A stretch of 40,479 nt of DNA. Origin: Bacteroidaceae bacterium. GTDB lineage: Bacteria > Bacteroidota > Bacteroidia > Bacteroidales > Bacteroidaceae. The notes below the pieces were generated by a model, which was given only the letters and a program-made list of their open reading frames with translations, ran no database searches and was not told the origin of the DNA. The stretch spans positions 1 through 40,479 of the forward strand of contig JAKSIP010000016.1 in the NCBI GenBank assembly GCA_024398715.1, written 5' to 3'. Below, piece after piece: positions 35,501 through 40,479 of the stretch. Positions within the stretch are counted from its first letter, which is position 1; every line of letters begins with the position of its first letter. The translations under genes and the position numbers were made by a program.

Positions 35501-36945
35501 AAAAACAGACAACCGCAAGTGACGGAACACGCCTGTTCCTTATGCATACCGCCCGTTTCCTTATGATGGTACGCCAGCTGTCAGTAACGTATAAGGACAA
35601 CGCGTCTACCAATCTGCCGGGTTTTGCTCCCAAGGTTGGTGCCGTACTTGGCCAGAACAACTCGGACGGACTTGCTCCGGGACTTGCTTTCGCCTTTGGT
35701 ATGACTGGTCCTGAATTCCTGCAAAAGGCCGATGAAAACGGATGGTTGGTGCGTCAGCACGATTTCAGTTACACTGCACAGATGCAGCGCAACAAGGATC
35801 TGCAGATACAGGCACAGCTTGAACCGTTCAATGATTTCCGCATTGATGTAAGTGCCGGGTGGAGCAACAATGCCAACCGCAACACTCAGATTGTTTTCAA
35901 TGGCAGCAGCAATACTCGTACGGGTACAATGTCAATGACAACCGTTTCCATTGCAAGCTGCTTTGAAGGACACAGCGCCCGCAATGACTATGCGTCCAGG
36001 ACCTTTGAGAAATTTGTGCACAATCTTGATGTTGTCCAGGCTCGTGTCCAGGCACAGTATGCAGGTGCCAAGTACCCCGAGCCTTTTGCCCAGGCAGGGC
36101 AAACGTTTGATCCCCAGACCTACGGTGGTGTTGACAAGTACACTGCCGATGTAATGATACCCGCATTCCTCGCTGCCTATACCGGTGCCGACGCTCACAA
36201 ATATTCATTGGACATCTTCCCCAAAGTGTTCTCCATGCTTCCCAACTGGAGCGTGACCTACAGCGGACTTTCCAAACTGCCCGCATTCAAGCGTGTGTTC
36301 AAAAGTTTCAACATAAACCATGCATACAAAAGCCAGTTCAGTATAGGACAATACAGCTCATTTGCCACTTTCCAGGAATATATGAACGAACTGGGATTCA
36401 TAAGCGGAGTGCAGGACGGAAATCCTATTCCAAGCAGCATGTACAATATAAATGCCGTATCCATCAACGAAAGCTTCTATCCGCTGATAGGAATCAGCTG
36501 CACATTCCTCAACAACCTCACTGCCAAAGCCGAGTACCGCAAGACACGCGTGCTCAATCTCAGCATGTCCGCACAGCAGATAATGGAGACCACATCGGAC
36601 GATATAGTTTTTGGAGCGGGATACAAGATTGCCGGACTCAAAATGCTGTGGGCACGTCCGGGTGAGGGCCGCAACAAGGTAAGCAACGATCTGAACATGA
36701 ATCTTGACTTTTCCTACCGTTCACAGAGCGCCCTCAACAGAAACATAGCCAATCTGTCAACCATGGCAACCAGCGGGAACAGGGCTATCAAGCTCTCTTT
36801 TACGGCAGATTATACCTGGAGCCGAATGCTTACAATGAGCCTGTACTACGATTATCAGAACAACTTCCCCCTTGTGGCTACAAACGCATTCCCAACATCT
36901 ACGCACGATTTCGGTCTGTCAATCAAATTTTCTTTGGTCCGTTGA
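29599..36945 (+). CDS. sprA: Type IX secretion outer membrane translocon SprA/Sov
   Basis: A giant outer membrane barrel of 2448 residues, the family's usual size, forming the pore through which T9SS cargo crosses the outer membrane. The signal peptide is MALKRIVSVLTIVASFCICCGSFSTLYAQ. The conserved N-terminal SprA domain contains VQVKTQGSATIKIGGDHKVV near 131 and INVNAKVGDKIDMTLKYNTESTFDFD; further conserved stretches are ASYIDDFESAESSIDIS near 788, EIWVNELRLCGYE near 1454 and the closing barrel strands (MSLYYDYQNNFP...FGLSIKFSLVR). A Lys/Ala/Gln-rich, non-barrel segment around 1865-1970 interrupts the repeats. It follows ruvA by 19 bp. The promoter of the next gene lies within its last codons. 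Confidence 0.95.
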   Translation: MALKRIVSVLTIVASFCICCGSFSTLYAQTSAASGENRRRDLPENVEQAEEYNTADNYYSIGTKLGGNFIETPTIMMPDEYNRWSMERSMKEYFRAKNQETFQEEGHDKFDFTNMHFDLGPAEKIFGPGGVQVKTQGSATIKIGGDHKVVNNPALSPQNRTTGGFDFDMKININVNAKVGDKIDMTLKYNTESTFDFDAKNIKLKYEGKDDEIIRLIEAGNISFPTNSKLIQGAQSLFGVRTDLQFGKLKLQMVLSQKNSSSKQVSSKGGNQITDFEIDVADYDENRHFFLSHFFRDTYDHNMSMLPTVMSGITITRIELWVTNKRSNYSSPRNFVAFTDLAENQHVSNSHWQVEPGAPAIPYNNVNDLYSQVTAGPLSGIRDIDQVASVLENVLNGDNDYEKISNARRLESSEYTLNSALGYVSLNTALTADEVLAVAYEYNYNGQVYQVGEFSTDVPETSQSLVLKLIKSNSNAPGTGTWDLMMKNVYSLGSGQLSRNGFKLDVAYLNDSTGCFIKYLPEPVLKEMPLVEFFGLDRLDQKENARSDGEFDFLEGYTVLSSKGRIIFPVVEPFGEYLESKAGSSAEKYVFNELYDSTKVVAGRLASKNKFALTGQYSGSARNVISLNASNIPQGSVKVTAGGATLVENSDYIVDYSIGLVTIINQNIIDAGTAVNVSLESHTDYSMQRKTMAGMNLIYDATPNLKLTGTLLHMNERPLTSKVVMGSEPLVNTMWGAGIDWKHQSRGITKVLDWLPFVDATAPSSITFNAEVAGLISKVSDKVQGNASYIDDFESAESSIDISNPTAWSLSSIPYGEDGYSRTNDITTGYHRALLNWFSVDPLFTRRNSMLTPAHLKADLNQLSNHFIREVYERELYPNKESTSSESTTLRVLNLAYYPAERGPYNLNTDLDSIGHLSQPGMSWGGIMRRLSTTNFEAANIEYVEFWLMDPFVYSGSESQGGELYLDLGEISEDVLKDGKKFFENGLPVDRDPSKYTETVWGRVPTTTSLVYAFDNNNINSRELQDVGLNGLSSEEERLFPTYASYLQTISGKLTADVYAAFEQDPSGDTYHYFLGDDYDDLQLSVLDRYKHYNGTEGNSPNSDNVASRYNSAASSVPDVEDANSDYTLDEREKFFQYKVSIRPSDLEIGTNYIVDKRVVKSKLRNGNMEEVTWFRFRIPIDQYTRCVGGIRDFSSIRFARIWLKNFTETTHLRFGTLQLKTSSWRNYEQPLASADNKTPQLSGEMTQASVNIEINGDRRPVNYVVPPGVKRILDPAQTQLVQDNEQALSLKATNLAAGQSRAVYKKMYLDLRRYERVQMFSHAESLLGAAQDIQDGDISVFIRLGTDYTNNYYEYEIPLKVTQPGIYNGDNDADRALVWPAQNMLDIPIRLLSDVKTNRNSSGINQDGEIYSEYDPSNPDNRISVAGNPSTGNIRAVMIGIRNNSKSKKDAEIWVNELRLCGYESNGGMAAQSNLNIKLSDVATVDVSGQMHTNGFGGLEQKVLERSIDDYYTYSVTTNVDAGRFIPAKARVSVPVYFSYTKEKSSPRYNPFDTDVELKNSADSVKEMASAVNERKNFSISGARINIASKKPMPYDPANFRIDYSRSVEDNHSSTVEYQHQLDWRVGLTYQYSPKYKQWMPFAKVIKKTTDWTRIFKNIQVNWLPQNIELSTDLHRTYSEIQERDVNTILKGGGNEIPVRFSQQYYWNRKMSIRWDLLRSLKMNLSTSTQAEVEEPYVAVNKALYPDEYTMWKDSVRQSLSKMGAPLDFKQTFSASYQIPLDKFPAFTWLRSDVNYNSNYGWKRGTTQNNGINYGNSISNSRTIGANARVDFETLYDLIPGMDKFKSDLDALEKKHSADFDRKHPQNGKTVTKTVQKGAPAVAPKTAQSQKKAVVSKPKGFSQEITLVPGQEITVEHGQNSKKTIVSAVLADGSEYKLKYKTLDNNTLAVKSKDSATIRVMVRPEPQKQTTASDGTRLFLMHTARFLMMVRQLSVTYKDNASTNLPGFAPKVGAVLGQNNSDGLAPGLAFAFGMTGPEFLQKADENGWLVRQHDFSYTAQMQRNKDLQIQAQLEPFNDFRIDVSAGWSNNANRNTQIVFNGSSNTRTGTMSMTTVSIASCFEGHSARNDYASRTFEKFVHNLDVVQARVQAQYAGAKYPEPFAQAGQTFDPQTYGGVDKYTADVMIPAFLAAYTGADAHKYSLDIFPKVFSMLPNWSVTYSGLSKLPAFKRVFKSFNINHAYKSQFSIGQYSSFATFQEYMNELGFISGVQDGNPIPSSMYNINAVSINESFYPLIGISCTFLNNLTAKAEYRKTRVLNLSMSAQQIMETTSDDIVFGAGYKIAGLKMLWARPGEGRNKVSNDLNMNLDFSYRSQSALNRNIANLSTMATSGNRAIKLSFTADYTWSRMLTMSLYYDYQNNFPLVATNAFPTSTHDFGLSIKFSLVR

Positions 36946-36964
36946 TTTTTATTTCCTAATTTTG
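36933..36964 (+). promoter_or_regulatory. Promoter of the CE6-like esterase, beginning inside sprA
   Basis: TTTG (36933-36936), a 20-bp spacer and TAATTTTG (36957-36964) match the Bacteroidetes consensus. The -33 element lies within the final codons of sprA. The start should fall near 36971, giving a leader of about 45 nt. Confidence 0.75.
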
Positions 36965-37015
36965 GAATCGTTTGTAACCGGTAACGCAAATCATTAACTT
37001 TTAAACATAACAGAA

Positions 37016-37837
37016 ATGAAAAAATCATTTGTTCTTTCCCTTATGCTTATGGCTGTTCTTGCAGTCAATGCACAGGATCCCAATTTCTACATCTATCTTT
37101 GCTTTGGCCAGTCCAATATGGAGGGCAACGCACGTATCCAACCGCAGGACAAGGAAAACATTGATCCCCGTTTCCAGACCTATCAGGTTGTGGATTGCGG
37201 TGAAAACAAGGCAGGGCAGTGGCGTACAGCCGTTCCTCCATTGGTACGCTGCAACACAGGTCTCACTCCGGTTGACTACTTTGGCCGCACTCTTGTAAGC
37301 GCACTTCCAAAAGAAATCAAGGTTGGTGTAGTTGTAGTTGCTGTAGGCGGTTGCTCAATTGACCTGTTTGACAAGGACAAATATCAGGAATACATTCCAA
37401 AGCAGGCCGGATGGATGCAGAACATGATTAAAGAATACGGAGGCGATGCCTACAAAGCATTCATCGATGCCGCCAAGGCTGCCCAGAAAGACGGTGTGAT
37501 AAAGGGTATCCTTCTGCACCAGGGTGAAACCAATACTGCAGATCCGCAGTGGCCGCTCAACGTACGCAAAGTCTATAATGACATTCTTGAGCAGCTCAAC
37601 CTTGAGCCTAACTCAGTTCCTCTCTATGCAGGAGAGGTTGTACCCGCAGACCAGAAAGGACAGTGCGCCGCACACAATGCAACAGTACGCGCTCTTCCTG
37701 CCGTAATTCCAATGGCCCGCGTGATACCGGCTTACGGCTGCGAATGCGGCTTTGACCATCTGCACTTCAGCGCTAAGGGATACCGCGAGCTTGGCCGCCG
37801 TTACGGTGCTGCCGCTCTTTCAGACCTTGGATTCTGA
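37016..37837 (+). CDS. Secreted SASA/CE6-like carbohydrate esterase
   Basis: A 273-residue exported enzyme of the sialate O-acetylesterase/acetylxylan esterase fold. The signal peptide is MKKSFVLSLMLMAVLAVNAQ. The catalytic set of the SGNH-like SASA/CE6 family is visible: FGQSNMEG with Ser33, a glycine in VAVGGCSIDLF, LLHQGETNTADP (168-177), and FDHLHFSAKGYRELG with Asp247 and His250. It probably removes acetyl groups from xylan or another acetylated glycan in the periplasm or outside the cell; the exact substrate is inferred. It has its own consensus promoter and a strong terminator, so it is a single-gene unit. Confidence 0.88.
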   Translation: MKKSFVLSLMLMAVLAVNAQDPNFYIYLCFGQSNMEGNARIQPQDKENIDPRFQTYQVVDCGENKAGQWRTAVPPLVRCNTGLTPVDYFGRTLVSALPKEIKVGVVVVAVGGCSIDLFDKDKYQEYIPKQAGWMQNMIKEYGGDAYKAFIDAAKAAQKDGVIKGILLHQGETNTADPQWPLNVRKVYNDILEQLNLEPNSVPLYAGEVVPADQKGQCAAHNATVRALPAVIPMARVIPAYGCECGFDHLHFSAKGYRELGRRYGAAALSDLGF

Positions 37838-37864
37838 GAAACTGATATTCTTCTCTGATAATAT

Positions 37865-37903
37865 GTCCTGGAACAACAGTTGCATCGTTCCAGGACTTTT
37901 TTT
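37865..37903 (+). terminator. Strong intrinsic terminator after the CE6-like esterase
   Basis: GTCCTGGAAC (37865-37874) pairs perfectly with GTTCCAGGAC (37887-37896) around a 12-nt loop, followed at once by seven T residues. Confidence 0.9.
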
Positions 37904-38142
37904 GTTCAAATCCGGATTTTTTTTTTGTCCTTTTAGAGTAATTTATACTATATAATTACGCGCGGTTTAAAAAATAATATTACTTTTGTAAATTATAAAC
38001 CTGTCTCAAAGAAGAGCTGCAGCCAAACAGGTCCGCGGAACAAAACTCTTTCGTTTGCCGCAAGAGCTCCGCAGTACTGAACTTCCATACAGTCCGGACC
38101 TGGCGTTCCCGCACCGGAAACCGTTCCAAAAACGACCCGTAG
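37904..38142. other. Non-coding stretch with an isolated -7 box
   Basis: No intact gene is seen. TACTTTTG at 37981-37988 matches TAnnTTTG without a -33 TTTG, and faces the degraded frame at 38143. The sequence from about 38000 is more GC-rich than the AT-rich 37920-37990 and has interrupted frames on the plus strand. A 78-codon minus-strand frame (37980-38216) lies antisense to the remnant and has no recognisable family. Confidence 0.4.
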
Positions 38143-38268
38143 TGCAGGAATAACTCTTTACAGGCATTGATGGTTGCCTTCGAACTGAAGACAACAGAGT
38201 TCCGACCTTCATACAAAGGTCAACTCAAGGTCGGTGGCGTCATCCTGTTGGATAAGAAGAAACAGTAA
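38143..38268 (+). pseudogene. Fragment resembling the nuclease domain of DUF1016/YhcG proteins
   Basis: The frame opens after a stop at 38140-38142 and reads LQALMVAFELKTTEFRPSYKGQL, then VGGVILLDKKKQ and a stop. DUF1016 (YhcG, PDDEXK-like) proteins carry a similar core 'L.ALVAFELKTTEFKPSYIGQLNFYLEALD', where the E-L-K is catalytic, and later 'IGVLLCKDK'. Here the intervening ~20 residues are missing and no readable N-terminal part precedes it, so it looks like a small deleted remnant. The resemblance is from memory, over about 25 residues. Confidence 0.4.
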
Positions 38269-38380
38269 TCGCACCCCCCAGCCCCCTAACCTCTAACCAA
38301 GAACCCTTCCGTATAAGAATCTTGCCCTGAGGTTCTCGAAATGAAGCAAAGCATAACAAAACAATGAAAGCAATACATAT

Positions 38381-38903
38381 ATGAAATATTCTAGAAAAAA
38401 AATAGATAGGGCAGGCAAGGTCATTACTACAAAAACGGCCAATCTGTTTGAATATGCCGAGGCAATGTCTGTTGTAGATGACTGGCGGAAGCTACACCTT
38501 CCTGTTCTTGAAGAATTGATGCAACAACTTACAGCCCTATTGGATAAAAATAGCATCAGACCGGCCTTTTCTTCGCAAAGACTGAAACGAATGATTTCCA
38601 TTCAAGAGAAACTGCAAAGGACTCCAGACATGGGATTGGGTGGTGTTCAGGATATTGGCGGTGCCAGACTGGTATTTGATGATATCCCTACATTATTCTC
38701 AAGATGAGAAGGAACTTGCAAACGATATGTATGCCCGCACTGAAGGTAAAATTCAGAATAATGAAGCTGCAGTCGTTCTTGTTGCTGTGTCCAGTGTCAA
38801 AGAACTACGCGAGGCATATCCCAGCTACTTTTTGAACGCGGGGGAATTCCTGTCTGCCCTGGCCGACTTTCAGAAACGGTGCAAGGTGAATGAATATATC
38901 TAA
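38381..38903 (+). pseudogene. RelA/SpoT-domain protein, decayed by internal deletion and frameshift
   Basis: Two frames carry the two ends of one family. The first (38381-38707) begins MKYSRKKIDRAGK and includes RLKRMISIQEKLQRTPDMGLGGVQDIGGARLVF, the start of a RelA/SpoT nucleotidyltransferase domain ('RLK...I..KL.R...M.L...QDIGG.R'). It stops shortly after. The second, shifted by one base, continues DEKELANDMYARTEGKIQNNEAAVVLVAVSSVKELREAYPSYFLNAGEFL, which in intact relatives is the C-terminal region. The join falls near 38695. The catalytic middle (substrate-binding and E-V-Q-I-R-T-type segments) is absent, so no (p)ppGpp synthetase activity is expected. The size of the loss is inferred. 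Confidence 0.75.
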
Positions 38904-38990
38904 TCACTAGTGTCAAAAGAAATTTTTTGAACGATTAATATTTAAACGCAAACTAACAATATAACAAGACGCGCAAGCGCAAACAGATAA

Positions 38991-40424
38991 ATGCAGATAA
39001 TACTACTGTCAGGAGGATCAGGTAAACGCCTGTGGCCGCTGAGCAACAACGCACGAAGCAAACAGTTCCTGCCGCTTCTGGAGAGGCCGGATGGAACTTC
39101 GGATGACGCAACCGCCACCAAAAGGCTGAAACCCCCCCAGAACGCTACCCAAAGCAGCACTATGGAATCAATGGTACAGCGGGTGGTGCGGCAGATACGG
39201 GAAGCGAAGCTCGATGCCGCCATCACCCTCGCCACCAACGCCTCCCAGCGCGACATCATCGTAAATCAGCTGGGCGAAGAGATAGATATGGTGCTCGAAC
39301 CCGAAAGGCGCGACACATTCCCCGCAATCGCACTTGCCGCCTCGTACCTCAGCCTCAGCAAAGACTGCAAAGACGATGAGGTGGTCATCATAATGCCTTG
39401 CGACCCCTACACCGAAGCCGGCTACTTCGAGACCATCCGCAAGATGGCGCAATGTGTCGAAACGAATGTGGCAGACCTCGTGCTGATGGGCATCAAGCCC
39501 ACCTACCCGAGTGCAAAATACGGATATGTGGTACCCGCAAGTGGGAACGATGACGATAACGATGACGATGACTTTCAGCGAGTCTCCCGCTTTACCGAGA
39601 AGCCTGACGTGCCCACAGCCGAAAAGCTGCTCGCACAGGGAGCCTACTGGAACGGAGGCGTCTTCGCCTTCCGCTTGGGTTATATGATGAACATCGTGAG
39701 CAAGTACATTAATACCCACGACTTCGCAACCCTCCGCTCCCGCTACAGCGAATTCCCGAAGATCTCCTTCGACTACGAAGTGGCGGAAAAGGCAGAGTCC
39801 GTTGCTGTAGTGCCCTTCGAAGGCGAGTGGAAAGACCTCGGCACCTGGAACACCCTCACGGACGAACTCCGGCAGCACGCCATAGGCAACGCCCACCTCG
39901 GCCCGGGGAACATCAACACCCACGTCATCAACGAACTCTCCACACCCATCTTTGTCGATGGCCTGAAGGATGCAGTCGTTGCAGCCTCACCGGACGGCAT
40001 CCTCGTATGCGCCAAAAGCGAAACCGAAAACATCAAAAAATACGTTGATGGACTCACCGACCGCCCTATGTACGAAGAGAGACGCTGGGGCACCTATCGC
40101 GTCATCGACTCCACCACCTACACCGATGGCTACAAGTCTCTCACCAAATCCATCACCCTTCGTGCGGGCAAGAACATCAGCTACCAGATACACGCCCATC
40201 GTGATGAAGTCTGGACCTTTGTCGATGGCAAAGGACTCCTGCTGCTCGACGACCAACTCATTTCCGTCAGCCGGGGCTATGTGGCCAACATCAAGCGAGG
40301 CCAGAAGCACGCAGTCAAAGCTCTCACCGACCTCACCTACATCGAAGTCCAGTCCGGTGAAGAACTAATAGAAGAAGACATCACCCGCCTCCAGCTCGAA
40401 TGGCCAGAAGAAACAAAACGATAG
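38991..40424 (+). CDS. manC: Mannose-1-phosphate guanylyltransferase (ManC/CpsB type, with PMI-like C-terminal domain)
   Basis: Makes GDP-mannose from mannose-1-phosphate and GTP for polysaccharide synthesis. The 477 residues show the nucleotidyltransferase signature MQIILLSGGSGKRLWPLSNNARSKQFLPLL at the N-terminus, VIIMPCDPY, FTEKPDV and AYWNGGVFAFRLGYM, followed by a cupin type-II phosphomannose-isomerase-like domain with RRWGTYRVID, SYQIHAHRDEVWTFVDG and IKRGQKHAVKAL. An Asp-rich insert (NDDDNDDDDF, about residues 185-194) encoded by GATGAC-type repeats lies before FQRVSRFTEKP. The gene is clearly more C-rich at third positions than the rest of the window, suggesting transfer. A probable gmd starts 23 bp after it, so the pair fits a GDP-fucose/GDP-rhamnose route for capsule or O-antigen. 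Confidence 0.92.
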   Translation: MQIILLSGGSGKRLWPLSNNARSKQFLPLLERPDGTSDDATATKRLKPPQNATQSSTMESMVQRVVRQIREAKLDAAITLATNASQRDIIVNQLGEEIDMVLEPERRDTFPAIALAASYLSLSKDCKDDEVVIIMPCDPYTEAGYFETIRKMAQCVETNVADLVLMGIKPTYPSAKYGYVVPASGNDDDNDDDDFQRVSRFTEKPDVPTAEKLLAQGAYWNGGVFAFRLGYMMNIVSKYINTHDFATLRSRYSEFPKISFDYEVAEKAESVAVVPFEGEWKDLGTWNTLTDELRQHAIGNAHLGPGNINTHVINELSTPIFVDGLKDAVVAASPDGILVCAKSETENIKKYVDGLTDRPMYEERRWGTYRVIDSTTYTDGYKSLTKSITLRAGKNISYQIHAHRDEVWTFVDGKGLLLLDDQLISVSRGYVANIKRGQKHAVKALTDLTYIEVQSGEELIEEDITRLQLEWPEETKR

Positions 40425-40447
40425 TTAACACATCACAGATATAGAAA

Positions 40448-40479
40448 ATGAAGACAGCACTCATCACAGGAGTAACCGG
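40448..40479 (+). CDS. Start of a probable GDP-mannose 4,6-dehydratase (truncated by window edge)
   Basis: Ten full codons are visible, MKTALITGVT followed by GG of the next codon. An N-terminal 'K.ALITG.TG' is the Rossmann NAD(P)-binding start of extended short-chain dehydrogenases, and directly after manC the commonest such gene is gmd, which uses the GDP-mannose that ManC makes. The identity rests mostly on position. Confidence 0.5.
   Translation, partial: MKTALITGVT

Noticed and set aside
14605..37837. A polysaccharide utilisation locus formed by the secreted hydrolases
   Set aside because: The hydrolases are scattered between housekeeping genes, the only TonB receptor is of the Oar type, and no SusD or sensor-regulator gene is present.
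37980..38216. Minus-strand gene of 78 codons
   Set aside because: It is antisense to the DUF1016-like fragment, and shows no signal peptide, domain or promoter.
39168..39923. Minus-strand frame of 251 codons within manC
   Set aside because: It is a shadow produced by the GC-rich third positions of manC; the Val/Gly-rich translation has no recognisable family.

Overview
The window looks like the chromosome of a member of the Bacteroidales, most likely Prevotella-like. Evidence: several promoters match the Bacteroidetes consensus TTTG-N19-21-TAnnTTTG. A SprA/Sov-type T9SS translocon lies next to ruvA, there is a T9SS type-B (gliding-motility C-terminal domain) cargo, a Bacteroidetes-style omega subunit next to bamD and DUF4293, and an Oar-like TonB receptor. 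I see no rRNA or tRNA gene. Most of the window is well-packed housekeeping chromosome; three short stretches are accessory or decayed.

Layout. 1-595: tail of a putative Rpn-type nuclease/transposase and a hairpin-rich spacer. 596-3211 (-): secreted GH3 beta-xylosidase-like enzyme. 3350-4494 (+): small exported protein plus a phosphopantetheinyl transferase. 4474-8155 (-): bamD-rpoZ-DUF4293-uvrB operon behind a good promoter. 8222-10776 (-): LysM/periplasmic-binding-like protein and a PorT-like barrel protein. 10873-14539 (+): T9SS type-B cargo and uvrA, 4 bp apart. 14605-19845 (+): lipoprotein carboxylesterase, then an SGNH hydrolase with an abutting AddB-like nuclease. 19889-23131 (+): Oar-like TonB receptor. 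23132-24460 (-): miaB, divergent from sufS-coaX-DUF4476 (24527-27204, +). 27218-28081 (-): RAYT/IS200-like HUH transposase. 28082-28955: an 870-bp gene-free stretch with tandem repeats, a 166-bp near-palindrome, three 40-bp hairpin units and alternating purine-pyrimidine DNA. 28956-36945 (+): ruvA and sprA. 37016-37837 (+): secreted SASA/CE6-like esterase. 37838-38990: two gene remnants (DUF1016-like and RelA/SpoT-like). 38991 to end (+): manC and the start of a probable gmd, in markedly more GC-rich DNA, the edge of a GDP-sugar/polysaccharide locus.

How the genes fit together. Envelope biogenesis and secretion (bamD, PorT-like barrel, LysM protein, sprA, type-B cargo, Oar-like receptor) alternate with DNA repair (uvrA, uvrB, ruvA, AddB-like). 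Four secreted hydrolases (GH3, type-B carboxylesterase, SGNH, SASA/CE6-like) fit plant-polysaccharide and ester breakdown, but they are scattered, with no SusC/SusD pair. The most unusual part is 27218-28955: a single-strand-type transposase near three 40-bp units whose 12-bp arms are invariant while the 16-bp centre differs in one copy. It is a candidate REP/RAYT arrangement. No complete, clearly novel multi-gene system is evident.
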